This document shows positions 28,088 to 36,950 of a DNA stretch of 64,000 nt, piece after piece. Position 1 is the first letter of the stretch. Each line of letters begins with the position of its first letter. The stretch lies in contig NZ_CP061281.1 of assembly GCF_014621695.1 (NCBI RefSeq), positions 1,550,001 through 1,614,000 of the forward strand, given 5' to 3'. The notes under the pieces are model-generated. The model saw only the letters and a program-made list of their open reading frames with translations. It was not told the origin of the DNA and did no database searches. Source of the DNA: Streptomyces xanthii. Its GTDB lineage: Bacteria; Actinomycetota; Actinomycetes; Streptomycetales; Streptomycetaceae. The translations under genes were made by a program, and so were the position numbers.

Positions 28088-29236
28088 TCAGGCCACCGAG
28101 TCGATGCGGCGCGGGGTTCCCGGTTCGTGGTGGATCGGGGTGTGGGCGCCCGTGAGGGAGGCGCCGGTGCCGCCGCGGCGGTTCGCGACGATCTCCGAGG
28201 CGATGGAGACCGCCACCTCCTCCGGCGTGCGGGCGCCGAGGTCGAGGCCGATCGGGGAGCGCAGGCGGGCGAGGTCCAGTTCGGTGACGCCGACCTCGCG
28301 CAGGCGCTCGTTGCGGTCGAGGTGGGTACGGCGCGAACCCATCGCGCCGACGTAGGCGACGGGCAGGCGCAGCGCGAGTTCGAGCAGCGGCACGTCGAAC
28401 TTGGCGTCGTGGGTGAGGACGCAGAGCACGGTGCGGCCGTCGACCTCGGTGCGCTCGAGGTACTTGTGCGGCCATTCGACGACGAGCTCGTCGGCCTCGG
28501 GGAAGCGCGCGGCGGTCGCGAAGACGGGCCGGGCGTCGCAGACGGTGACGTGGTAGCCGAGGAACTTGCCCATCCGCACGAGCGCGGAGGCGAAGTCGAT
28601 GGCGCCGAAGACGATCATGCGCGGGGGCGGGACCGAGGACTCCACGAGGAGGGTGAGCGGGGCGCCGCAGCGGGAGCCCTGTTCGCCGATCTCCAGGGTG
28701 CCGGTGCGGCCGGCGTCGAGGTAGGCGCCGGCTTCGGCGGCGACGGTGCGGTCGAGTTCGGGATGGGCGCCGAAACCGCCGTCGTACGTGCCGTCGGGGC
28801 GGACCAGGAGGGCGCGGCCGAGCAGGTCGGCCGGGCCCGCGACGATCCGGGCGAGGGCCGCCGCCTCCGCCGTGGCGGCGGCCCTCAGCGCGGTCTCGAT
28901 CACGCCCCGCACGGCCGGGTCCCCGGCGCGTACCGGCGTGACGAGGATGTCGATGACGCCGCCGCAGGTCAGCCCCACGGCGAAGGCGTCGTCGTCGCTG
29001 TACCCGAAGCGCTCCAGGCGGGTGACCCCGTCCTCGAGCGCCTCCTGGCACAGCTCGTAGACCGCCCCTTCCACACAGCCGCCGGAGACCGAGCCGATCG
29101 CGGTGCCCTCGCGGTCGACGGCGAGAGCCGCGCCGGGCTGCCGGGGCGCGCTGCCGCCGACGGCCACCACGGTGGCCACGGCGAAGTCGCGTCCCTGCTC
29201 GGCCCATCGGCTGAGTTCTGCCGCGATGTCCAGCAT
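28088..29236 (-). CDS. XdhC/CoxI family maturation factor of the second purine dehydrogenase
   Basis: A 382-residue XdhC-family protein, longer than the one at 15039. The N-terminal domain has FAVATVVAVGGSAPRQPGAALAV and GSVSGGCVEGAVYELC with the conserved Cys, then GLTCGGVIDILVTPV. After a 70-residue middle segment the Rossmann-like domain has MIVFGAIDFASALVRMGKFLGYHVTVCDAR and PVAYVGAMGSRRTHLDRNERL. It should insert sulfurated molybdenum cofactor into the three-subunit enzyme encoded upstream. AAGGAG lies eight bases before the ATG, and the gap to the AzgA permease gene is 43 bases, so they are co-transcribed. Confidence 0.87.
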   Translation of the reverse strand: MLDIAAELSRWAEQGRDFAVATVVAVGGSAPRQPGAALAVDREGTAIGSVSGGCVEGAVYELCQEALEDGVTRLERFGYSDDDAFAVGLTCGGVIDILVTPVRAGDPAVRGVIETALRAAATAEAAALARIVAGPADLLGRALLVRPDGTYDGGFGAHPELDRTVAAEAGAYLDAGRTGTLEIGEQGSRCGAPLTLLVESSVPPPRMIVFGAIDFASALVRMGKFLGYHVTVCDARPVFATAARFPEADELVVEWPHKYLERTEVDGRTVLCVLTHDAKFDVPLLELALRLPVAYVGAMGSRRTHLDRNERLREVGVTELDLARLRSPIGLDLGARTPEEVAVSIASEIVANRRGGTGASLTGAHTPIHHEPGTPRRIDSVA

Positions 29237-29279
29237 GTCTCGGTCTCCTTCGGCGATGACGTGGAAGGGGCGGCGGGCG

Positions 29280-30737
29280 TCAGTGGACGCCGAGCCAGCC
29301 CTCGATCGGGTTGAGGGCGAAGTACACGAGGAAGATCGCGGTCAGGCCCCACATGAAGGCCCCGATCTCCCGCGCCTTGCCCTGGGCGATCTTGATGGCG
29401 ACCCAGGAGATGACGCCCGCGGCGACACCGGTGGTGATGGTGTACGTGAAGGGCATCAGGACCACGGTGAGGAACACCGGGATCGCGGTGGCGCGGTCGG
29501 CCCAGTCGACGTGCCGGGCGTTCATCATCATCATGGCGCCGATGACGACGAGCGCGGCGGACGCGACCTCCTGCGGGACGATCGCGGTGACCGGCGTGAA
29601 GAACAGGCAGGCCGCGAAGAACAGGCCGGTGACGGCGGAGGCGAGACCCGTGCGGGCCCCCTCGCCGACGCCGGTGGCGGACTCGACGAAGACGGTCTGG
29701 CCGGAGCCGCCCGCCACACCGCCGATGGCGCCGCCCGCGCCGTCGATGAACAGCGCCTTGGACAGGCCCGGCATCCGGCCCTTGTCGTCGGCGAGCTTGG
29801 CCTCGGTGCCGACGCCGATGATGGTGGCCATCGCGTCGAAGAAGCCGGCGAGCACCAGGGTGAAGACGATCATGCCGACCGTCATGGCGCCGACCTCGCC
29901 CCAGCCGCCGAACTCGACCTTGCCGAAGAGCGAGAAGTCCGGGGTGGAGACGGCGCTGCCGTGCAGTTCGGGCGCTCCGTTGGCCCACTGCTTGGGGCTG
30001 ATGACACCGGTCGCGTTGAGGATCATCGCGACGACGGTGCCGGAGATGATGCCGATCAGGATCGCGCCGGGGGTGTTGCGCGCCTGCAGCATGAAGATCA
30101 GGAGGAGCGTGCCCGCGAAGAGCAGGACGGGCCAGCCGGCGAGTTCGCCCGCGGGGCCGAGCGTGAGCGGGGTGGCCTTGCCGACGTGCACGAAGCCGGA
30201 CTTGTAGAGGCCGATCAGGGCGATGAAGAGGCCGATGCCCATGGTGATGCCGTGCTTGAGCGCCAGCGGGATCGCGTTCATGATCATCTCGCGCAGGCCG
30301 GTGACGACCAGGAGCATGATCACGACGCCGTACATCACGCACATGCCCATGGCCTGCGGCCAGGTCATCTCGGGGGCGACCTGCGAGGAGATCACACCGG
30401 AGACGGACAGGCCCGCGGCGAGCGCGAGCGGCACCTTGCCGACGAAGCCCATGAGGAGCGTGGTGAACGCGGCGGCGAAGGCGGTCGCGGTGATCAGGGC
30501 CTTCTGGCCCAGGGTGTCACCGGCGGCGTCCTTGCCGGACAGGATCAGCGGGTTGAGCAGCAGGATGTACGCCATGGCCATGAAGGTCGTGACGCCACCG
30601 CGCACTTCGCGTGCGACGGAGGATCCTCGTTCGGATATGTGGAAGTACCGGTCGAGCCAAGACCTGCCGGCGGGCTGGCGCGTGCCCGCGCCCGCGTCGT
30701 CGGCGGTGGTCTTCGGCTCCACAGACTGCTGGGTCAT
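29280..30737 (-). CDS. AzgA-type guanine/hypoxanthine permease (NCS2)
   Basis: A 485-residue membrane permease of the AzgA/PbuG branch. The N-terminal signature YFHISERGSSVAREVRGGVTTFMAMAYILLLNPLILSGKD is diagnostic of this branch. FFDAMATIIGVGTEAKLADDKGRMPGLSKALFIDGAGGAIGGVAGGSGQTVFVESATGVGEGARTGLASAVTGLFF, given here in part from two neighbouring helices, covers the substrate-binding region. About 12-14 helices are visible. It would import hypoxanthine, guanine or adenine by proton symport to feed the PucR-controlled dehydrogenase. ATG 30737 follows GAGG at five bases. Xanthine/uracil-type NCS2 at 20303 belongs to the other branch. Confidence 0.88.
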   Translation of the reverse strand: MTQQSVEPKTTADDAGAGTRQPAGRSWLDRYFHISERGSSVAREVRGGVTTFMAMAYILLLNPLILSGKDAAGDTLGQKALITATAFAAAFTTLLMGFVGKVPLALAAGLSVSGVISSQVAPEMTWPQAMGMCVMYGVVIMLLVVTGLREMIMNAIPLALKHGITMGIGLFIALIGLYKSGFVHVGKATPLTLGPAGELAGWPVLLFAGTLLLIFMLQARNTPGAILIGIISGTVVAMILNATGVISPKQWANGAPELHGSAVSTPDFSLFGKVEFGGWGEVGAMTVGMIVFTLVLAGFFDAMATIIGVGTEAKLADDKGRMPGLSKALFIDGAGGAIGGVAGGSGQTVFVESATGVGEGARTGLASAVTGLFFAACLFFTPVTAIVPQEVASAALVVIGAMMMMNARHVDWADRATAIPVFLTVVLMPFTYTITTGVAAGVISWVAIKIAQGKAREIGAFMWGLTAIFLVYFALNPIEGWLGVH

Positions 30738-30882
30738 GGTGCCTCGTTTCCCAAGGTTCAAAGGGGCACCCGCGAAATACTCGTATTCAGGCGGGTTTTG
30801 GGATGGCTGCACGACCCGGGGGACGGCCCGAGGCGCATGGGGTTCTGGAGGACTGAGTGCTTCCGGGTCCTTCAGGTGTTCA

Positions 30883-30912
30883 CCGGTCCGGCCCCCGCGG
30901 GGGCCGGACCGG
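30883..30912. terminator. Perfect 30-bp palindrome, probable terminator after the molybdenum subunit gene
   Basis: A fully symmetrical 15+15 base palindrome centred on CCGCGG (arms CCGGTCCGGCCCCCG). It lies 8 bases downstream of the molybdenum subunit stop on the minus strand and 145 bases before the permease start, so it could stop or attenuate read-through. Confidence 0.7.
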
Positions 30913-30920
30913 CCGACGGA

Positions 30921-33320
30921 TCAGGCGGAGACCGTGCCCGTCAGGTGCTCGGGGCGGACGGGGGTCCGGTCGAGCGCGAGACCCGTCGCGTTCCGGATCG
31001 CCGCGAGGACGGCCGGGGTGGACGACAGGGTGGGTGCCTCGCCGATGCCGCGCAGCCCGTACGGGGCGTGCTCGTCGGCGAGTTCGAGCACGTCGACCGG
31101 GATGGTCGGCGTGTCGAGGATGGTGGGGATCAGGTAGTCCGTGAAGGACGGGTTCCTGACCTTGGCGGTCTTCGGGTCGACGATGATCTCTTCCATCACC
31201 GCGACGCCGAGGCCCTGGGTGGTGCCGCCCTGGATCTGGCCGACCACGGAGAGCGGGTTGAGCGCCTTGCCGACGTCCTGGGCGCAGGCCAGTTCGATGA
31301 CCTTGACCAGGCCGAGCTCGGTGTCGACCTCGACGACGGCGCGGTGCGCGGCGAACGAGTACTGGACGTGCCCGTTGCCCTGCCCGGTGCGCAGGTCGAA
31401 GGCCTCGGTGGGCCGGTGGCGCCACTCCTCCTCCAGCTCCACGACCTCGTCCTCCAGGACGTCGACCAGGTCCGCGAGGACCTCGCCGCCGTCGGTGACG
31501 ACCTTGCCGCCCTCCAGGAGGAGTTCGGCGGTGGCCCAGGCCGGGTGGTAGGTGCCGAGCTTGCGGCGGCCGATCTCCAGGACCTTCTCGCGCACCAGCT
31601 CGCAGGCGTTCTTGACGGCGCCGCCGGTCACGTACGTCTGCCGGGAGGCGGACGTGGAGCCGGCCGAGCCGACCTGGGTGTCGGCGGGGTGGATGGTCAC
31701 CTGCGTGACGCCCAGTTCGGTGCGGGCGATCTGCGCGTGGACGGTGACGCCGCCCTGGCCGACCTCGGCCATCGCGGTGTGCACGGTGGCGACGGGCTGG
31801 CCGTTGATGACCTCCATGCGCACCTTGGCGGTGGAGTAGTCGTCGAAGCCCTCGGAGAAGCCGACGTTCTTGATGCCGACGGCGTAGCCGATGCCGCGGA
31901 CGACGCCCTCGCCGTGCGTGGTGTTGGACAGGCCGCCGGGCAGCTGGCGCACGTCGGCGCCCTCGCTGGACTCCCACTGGCGCTCGGGCGGCAGCGGCAT
32001 CGCCTTGATGCGGCGCAGCAGTTCGGCGACCGGGGCGGGCGAGTCGACGGGCTGGCCCGTCGGCATGATCGTGCCCTGCTCCATGGCGTTCAGCTGGCGG
32101 AACTCGACCCGGTCCATGCCCAGCTTGTCGGCCAGTTTGTCCATCTGGGCCTCGTACGCGAAGCAGGCCTGGACGGCGCCGAAGCCGCGCATGGCGCCGC
32201 AGGGCGGATTGTTCGAGTAGAGGGCGATGGCCTCGATGTCGACGTCGTCGATCACGTACGGGCCGACCGACAGGGACGAGGCGTTGCCGACGACCGCCGG
32301 GGAGGCGGAGGCGTAGGCGCCTCCGTCCAGGACGATCTTGCACTTCATGTGCGTGAGCTTGCCGTCCTTGGTCGCCCCGTGCTCGTAGTAGAGCTTGGCG
32401 GGGTGGCGGTGAACGTGCCCGAAGAAGGACTCGAAGCGGTTGTAGACGATCTTCACGGGCTTGCCGGTGCGCAGGGCGAGCAGGCACGCGTGGATCTGCA
32501 TCGAGATGTCCTCGCGGCCGCCGAAGGCACCGCCGACGCCGGAGAGCGTCATGCGGACCTTCTCCTCGGGCAGGCCGAGGACCGGGGCGATCTGGTGGAG
32601 GTCCGAGTGCAGCCACTGGGTGGCGACGTACAGGTCGACGCCGCCGTCCTCGGCCGGCACGGCGAGGCCGGACTCGGGGCCGAGGAAGGCCTGGTCCTGC
32701 ATGCCGAAGGTGTACTCGCCCTTGACGATGACGTCGGCGCGCTTGGCGGCCTCGTCGGCGTCGCCGCGCACGATGGGCTGGCGGTGCACGATGTTCGGGT
32801 GCGGTACGTGCCCGGCGTGGTGGTCGTCGCGGCCCTCGTGGACGAGGATCGCGTCCGGCGCGGTCGCGGAGGCCTCGTCGGTGATGACGGGCAGCTCGCG
32901 GTACTCGACCTTGATCTTGGCGGCGGCGCGGCGCGCCGTCTCCGGGTGGTCGGCCGCGACGATCGCGACGGGCTCGCCGTGGTGGCGGACCTTGCCGTGA
33001 GCGAGGACGGGCGTGTCCTGGATCTCCAGGCCGTAGTTCTTCACGTCCGTCGGCAGGTCGTCGTACGTGAGGACGGCGTAGACGCCGGAGGTGGCGAGGG
33101 CCTCGCCGGTGTCGATCGAGACGATCTCGGCGTGCGCGACCGGGGAGCGCAGGACCTGGCCCCACAGCATGTCCTCGTGCCACATGTCGGACGAGTACGC
33201 GAACTCGCCGGTGACCTTGAGGGTGCCGTCCGGGCGGAGCGTGGACTCGCCGATGCCGCCCTTGGTCTGCGATCCCTGCGTGACCTTCGCGGGGATACCG
33301 GTGGTACGGGTGTCAGCCAT
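30921..33320 (-). CDS. Molybdenum-binding subunit of purine (xanthine/hypoxanthine) dehydrogenase
   Basis: A 799-residue large subunit of the xanthine oxidase family, of the separate-subunit PucD/CoxL-like kind. Motifs are GVGGAFGGREDISMQ, CGAMRGFGAVQACFAYEAQM, MAEVGQGGVTVHAQIARTELG and GIGEAPTLSSTP with catalytic Glu761. It opens with GGIGESTLRPDGTLKVTGEFAYSSD. The true start is ATG 33320, four bases after the iron-sulfur subunit stop; a longer open frame upstream is a shadow of that gene. Context with PucR and AzgA points to hypoxanthine/xanthine oxidation. It shares only the family motifs with XdhB at 15862, so it is not a recent duplicate. Confidence 0.9.
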   Translation of the reverse strand: MADTRTTGIPAKVTQGSQTKGGIGESTLRPDGTLKVTGEFAYSSDMWHEDMLWGQVLRSPVAHAEIVSIDTGEALATSGVYAVLTYDDLPTDVKNYGLEIQDTPVLAHGKVRHHGEPVAIVAADHPETARRAAAKIKVEYRELPVITDEASATAPDAILVHEGRDDHHAGHVPHPNIVHRQPIVRGDADEAAKRADVIVKGEYTFGMQDQAFLGPESGLAVPAEDGGVDLYVATQWLHSDLHQIAPVLGLPEEKVRMTLSGVGGAFGGREDISMQIHACLLALRTGKPVKIVYNRFESFFGHVHRHPAKLYYEHGATKDGKLTHMKCKIVLDGGAYASASPAVVGNASSLSVGPYVIDDVDIEAIALYSNNPPCGAMRGFGAVQACFAYEAQMDKLADKLGMDRVEFRQLNAMEQGTIMPTGQPVDSPAPVAELLRRIKAMPLPPERQWESSEGADVRQLPGGLSNTTHGEGVVRGIGYAVGIKNVGFSEGFDDYSTAKVRMEVINGQPVATVHTAMAEVGQGGVTVHAQIARTELGVTQVTIHPADTQVGSAGSTSASRQTYVTGGAVKNACELVREKVLEIGRRKLGTYHPAWATAELLLEGGKVVTDGGEVLADLVDVLEDEVVELEEEWRHRPTEAFDLRTGQGNGHVQYSFAAHRAVVEVDTELGLVKVIELACAQDVGKALNPLSVVGQIQGGTTQGLGVAVMEEIIVDPKTAKVRNPSFTDYLIPTILDTPTIPVDVLELADEHAPYGLRGIGEAPTLSSTPAVLAAIRNATGLALDRTPVRPEHLTGTVSA

Positions 33321-33324
33321 GTCC

Positions 33325-33909
33325 TCAGACCTCCTCGGACTGGCGCGCGGCGGCGAGCCGGACCGCGTCCATGATCTTCTCGTAGCCCGTGCAGCGGCAC
33401 AGGTTGCCGGAGAGGGCCTCGCGGATGTCCGCGTCCGACGGGTTGGGGTTGCGCTCGAGCATCTCGTCGGCGGCGACGAGCAGACCCGGGGTGCAGAAGC
33501 CGCACTGGACGGCGCCCGCGTCGATGAACGCCTGCTGGATCGGGGCCAGTTCGGCGCCCTCACCGGTCTGCGAGTCGGTGCCCTTCGCGGACCAGCCCTG
33601 GGCCTCCTGGAGCGAGGTGCCGCAGGCGCCGCCCTCGGCGTGGGAGCCGCAGGAACGCTGGGCGGCGAAGTCGGCGAGACCCTCGACGGTGACGACGTCG
33701 CGGCCCTCGACCTGACCGGCCGCCACGAGGCAGGAACAGACGGGGACGCCGTCGAGGCGGACGGTGCAGGAACCGCACTCGCCCTGCTCACAGGCGTTCT
33801 TGGAGCCAGGCAGGCCCATGCGCTCGCGCAGGACGTAGAGCAGGGACTCGCCCTCCCACACGTCGTCGGCTTCCTGCTGACGGCCGTTCACCGTGAAATT
33901 GACGCGCAT
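33325..33909 (-). CDS. 2Fe-2S subunit of purine dehydrogenase, with an internal insertion
   Basis: A 194-residue iron-sulfur subunit. The first cluster uses Cys40, Cys45, Cys48 and Cys60; the second uses Cys136, Cys139, Cys171 and Cys173. Between the two domains, residues about 80-122 carry an extra segment with two more cysteines (Cys87, Cys96) in RSCGSHAEGGACGTS, which makes the protein about 35-40 residues longer than usual subunits of this type (around 155-160). It relays electrons from the molybdenum site to the FAD subunit. The ATG overlaps the FAD gene stop by one base (TAATG). Confidence 0.9.
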   Translation of the reverse strand: MRVNFTVNGRQQEADDVWEGESLLYVLRERMGLPGSKNACEQGECGSCTVRLDGVPVCSCLVAAGQVEGRDVVTVEGLADFAAQRSCGSHAEGGACGTSLQEAQGWSAKGTDSQTGEGAELAPIQQAFIDAGAVQCGFCTPGLLVAADEMLERNPNPSDADIREALSGNLCRCTGYEKIMDAVRLAAARQSEEV

Positions 33910-34799
33910 TACGCGACTCCCTCCGTGCCGGCGGCGGTGCCGCGGTAGGCCTCCCAGGCCCAGGTGAGCGTGCGGCGGGCCATGATGCCGACCGCGTGGC
34001 GGCGGTACGAGGCGGTACCGCGCACGTCGTCGATCGGGTTGCAGGCGGCGGAGCACAGGTCCGCGAACTGCTTGGCGACCGACGGGGTGATGATCTTGCC
34101 GTTGTCCCAGAAGCCGCCCTCGTCGAGCGCCGCGTTCAGGAACTGCTCGGCCTCCTTGGCGCGGATCGGGGTCGGGGCCGCCGAGCCGATGCCGGTGCGC
34201 ACGGTGCGCGTCTCGGGGTGGACCGCGAGACCGAAGGCGCACACGGCGATGACCATCGCGTTGCGCGTGCCGACCTTCGAGTACTGCTGCGGTCCGTCGG
34301 CCTTCGGGAGGTGGACGGCGCGGATCAGCTCGTCGGCGGCGAGCGCGTTGCGCTTCACGCCGGTGTAGAACTCGTCGATCGGGATCCTGCGGCTGCCGCG
34401 CACGGACTCGACCTCGACCTCGCCGCCGGAGGCGAGCAGGGCCGGGTGGGCGTCACCGGCCGGGGAGGCGGTGCCGAGGTTGCCGCCGACGCCGCCGCGG
34501 TTGCGGATCTGCGGGGAGGCGACCGTGTGCGAGGCGAGCGCCAGGCCCGGCAGCTCGGTCCGCAGGTTCTCCATGATCTTGGTGTACGGGACGGAGGCGC
34601 CGAGCCGGACCGTCCCCTCGCCCACCTCCCACTCGCCGAGCTCACCGATGCGGTTGAGGTCGAGGAGGTACTCGGGTCGGCGGTGGTCGAAGTTGATCTC
34701 GACCATCACATCGGTGCCACCCGCAATCGGCACGGCTGTGGGGTGCTCGGCCTTGGCGGCGAGCGCCTCCTCCCAGCTGGCGGGGCGAAGGAAGTCCAT
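33909..34799 (-). CDS. FAD-binding subunit of purine dehydrogenase
   Basis: A 296-residue flavin subunit of the CO-dehydrogenase flavoprotein family. It begins MDFLRPASWEEALAAKAEHPTAVPIAGGTDVMVEINF, with the AGGTD flavin-phosphate loop, followed by RNRGGVGGNLGTASPAGDAHPALLAS, the second FAD-contact motif. The C-terminal domain has GTASYRRHAVGIMARRTLTWAWEAYRG. It accepts electrons from the 2Fe-2S subunit and passes them to NAD or another acceptor. It is the first gene of the minus-strand operon and faces the pucR-type regulator across 318 bases. Confidence 0.9.
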   Translation of the reverse strand: MDFLRPASWEEALAAKAEHPTAVPIAGGTDVMVEINFDHRRPEYLLDLNRIGELGEWEVGEGTVRLGASVPYTKIMENLRTELPGLALASHTVASPQIRNRGGVGGNLGTASPAGDAHPALLASGGEVEVESVRGSRRIPIDEFYTGVKRNALAADELIRAVHLPKADGPQQYSKVGTRNAMVIAVCAFGLAVHPETRTVRTGIGSAAPTPIRAKEAEQFLNAALDEGGFWDNGKIITPSVAKQFADLCSAACNPIDDVRGTASYRRHAVGIMARRTLTWAWEAYRGTAAGTEGVA

Positions 34800-35117
34800 G
34801 AGTGGCTCTCTTCTGGGTCTCGTTCGTGGATCGTGCGGTGCGTGGATCGTGTGCGCTGCGTTCGAGCCACGGGATGTGCGGATCGCAGGGGCTCGTTCAT
34901 GTGCTGTTCACGTGGAGTGGGCCCAGTACACCGCCGTGTGCTCCGCCAGGGTCAGTCACGGAAACCATGAAGGAGTTGGCTGACCACGACGGGTGTCTTG
35001 TAGATTCGTATGAACGGAGCACATCGGTAACCCCTCCGACTTCCTCCGGACACCGTGGGCACAGGCGTCCGGACCTGGGAAGGCATCACTTCGAGACAGA
35101 TCGGCGGCGACGACGAC
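34800..35117. other. Divergent control region between the purine dehydrogenase operon and the PucR gene
   Basis: A 318-base non-coding stretch. Two direct copies of GTGGATCGTG lie at 34826-34835 and 34842-34851, sixteen bases apart, immediately upstream of the FAD subunit start; these are candidate PucR contact sites. Toward the regulator, TTGGCT (34976) and TAGATT (35001-35006) form a loose promoter with 19-base spacing, giving an untranslated leader of about 105 bases. Confidence 0.4.
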
Positions 35118-36800
35118 ATGCGGCTGCGCGCATTGCTGGACACGGACGCGCTGGGCCTCAGGCTCCTCGGCGGCGAGGACGAGCTGGACCGCTCGGTCCG
35201 CGGCGTGATGACCACGGATCTGCGCGATCCGAGCCGCTATCTGTCCGGCGGCGAGCTGGTGCTCACGGGCCTGGCCTGGCGGCGCGGGCCCGACGATTCC
35301 GAGCCTTTCGTGCGCATTCTCCAGTCTGCCGGAGTCGTCGCCCTGGCGGCGGGCGAGGCCGAGCTGGGAGATGTGCCCGAGGACCTGGTGCAGGCCTGCG
35401 CCCGGCACCGGCTGCCGCTGTTCGCGGTGAACGAGTCGGTGGCCTTCGCGACGATCACCGAGCACGTCGTGCGGCAGGTGTCCGGCGAGCGGGCCGGCGA
35501 CCTCGCGGCCGTCGTGGACCGGCACCGGCGCCTGATGACCTCGGGCCCCGCCGGCGGCGGCCCGGACGTGGTCCTGGACCTGCTCGGCAGCGACCTGGAC
35601 CTGAACGCCTGGGTGCTCTCCCCCGCCGGACGGGCCATCGCGGGCGCCGGCGCGGCCGCGCCCGAGCTGCCCGCGTCCGTGTGCGCGCGGCTGGCCGCCG
35701 AGCACCTGTCGGCGACCCGGGCGGGCCGGCGCGCTCCGCACCGGGTGGCGATCGACGGCACGACGTACTCGCTGTTCCCGATCAGGAGCGGCGGCCGGGG
35801 CGCGGCGGCCACCGCCGGCGGGCGCGACGTGCGCGCGACGGTGCTCTCGGACTGGCTGCTCGCCGTCGAGGCCGACGCGGGCGACTGGCCCGAGGAGCGG
35901 CTCGACCTGCTCCAGGGCGTCACCCAGCTGATCTCCGTCGAGCGGGACCGGCGGGACGCGGCGCGCACGGTGCGGCGCCGGCTCGCCCAGGAGGTCCTGG
36001 AGCTGGTCCAGACGGGCGCGGCGCCCGCCGAGATCGCGGCCCGCCTGCGGGTGGCCGCTCCGGTGCTCCTGCCGGGGCTCGGCACCGCCCCGCACTGGCA
36101 GGTCGTCGTGGCCCGCGTCGAGTGGCAGGACAGCGATCTCGAGGGCGGCCAGGTGGCCCAGTCGCTGCTCGAGGAGATCCTCGTCGACCCGCTGTCGGCG
36201 GGCCCGGAGCCCTCCGACCGGATCGCGGTCGCGCACAGCGGCGATGAGGCGATCGCCCTGGTCCCGCTGCCCGCCGTGGCCACCGACCACGACGGCGCCG
36301 AGCAGGGCCTCATCGCGGACGCGCTGCTGACGGCCGTACGGGCTCCGCTGTCGGCGGGGCTCGCGGACGACGGACGGCTCACCATCGGCGTCAGCGCCGC
36401 CGTGCACTCCGCGGAGGGGCTGCGCGGCGCCCTGGAGGAGGCCCGGCACGCCCGGCGCGTCGCGGCCGCCCGTACGGGGCTGGTCTGCGCGGCCGGGCAC
36501 CAGGAGCTGGCCTCGCACGTGCTGCTGCTGCCGTTCGTGCCGGACGACGTGCGGCGCGCGTTCACGGCCCGGCTGCTCGACCCGCTGCGCGAGTACGACC
36601 GCAAGCACCGCGCCGAGCTGATCCCGACGCTGGAAGCGTTCCTCGACTGCGACGGCTCCTGGACGCGCTGCGCCTCCCGCCTCCACCTGCACGTGAACAC
36701 GCTGCGCTACCGCGTGGGCCGGATCGAGCAACTGACGAACCGTGATCTTTCCCGCCTGGAGGACAAGCTGGACTTCTTCCTGGCCCTGCGCATGAGCTGA
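35118..36800 (+). CDS. PucR-family transcriptional activator of purine catabolism
   Basis: A 560-residue regulator. The N-terminal PucR ligand domain (about 1-130) reads MRLRALLDTDALGLRLLGGE, then VRGVMTTDLRDPSRYLSGGELVLTG. A central GGDEF-like/CdaR-type segment (about 270-460) includes TIGVSAAVHSAEGLRGALEEARHARRVA. The C-terminal helix-turn-helix (about 510-560) is TRCASRLHLHVNTLRYRVGRIEQLTNRDLSRLEDKLDFFLAL, the HTH_30 type. Start: ATG 35118 gives the family's normal N terminus; the GTG at 35055 would add 21 unrelated residues. It is divergent from the dehydrogenase operon and should switch it on in response to a purine intermediate. Confidence 0.9.
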   Translation: MRLRALLDTDALGLRLLGGEDELDRSVRGVMTTDLRDPSRYLSGGELVLTGLAWRRGPDDSEPFVRILQSAGVVALAAGEAELGDVPEDLVQACARHRLPLFAVNESVAFATITEHVVRQVSGERAGDLAAVVDRHRRLMTSGPAGGGPDVVLDLLGSDLDLNAWVLSPAGRAIAGAGAAAPELPASVCARLAAEHLSATRAGRRAPHRVAIDGTTYSLFPIRSGGRGAAATAGGRDVRATVLSDWLLAVEADAGDWPEERLDLLQGVTQLISVERDRRDAARTVRRRLAQEVLELVQTGAAPAEIAARLRVAAPVLLPGLGTAPHWQVVVARVEWQDSDLEGGQVAQSLLEEILVDPLSAGPEPSDRIAVAHSGDEAIALVPLPAVATDHDGAEQGLIADALLTAVRAPLSAGLADDGRLTIGVSAAVHSAEGLRGALEEARHARRVAAARTGLVCAAGHQELASHVLLLPFVPDDVRRAFTARLLDPLREYDRKHRAELIPTLEAFLDCDGSWTRCASRLHLHVNTLRYRVGRIEQLTNRDLSRLEDKLDFFLALRMS

Positions 36801-36950
36801 CACGGCGTCACGGCCATATCGGTTACGGGACCCGTCCGGAACCCCACCCCTTTGTGAAATCTTTCACCCACCCCCTTGGCCGGGCACCGTGATCCGTGCT
36901 GAGATTCCGCCACGGCAACTCGGCTCGATGGCGTGCTCGGGGAGGGCAAC

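Noticed and set aside
29103..33374. A 1423-codon open frame on the plus strand across the purine dehydrogenase operon
   Set aside because: It is antisense to four well-supported genes, its product is Asp/Gly/Arg/His-rich without any fold, and such frames arise from third-position GC bias.
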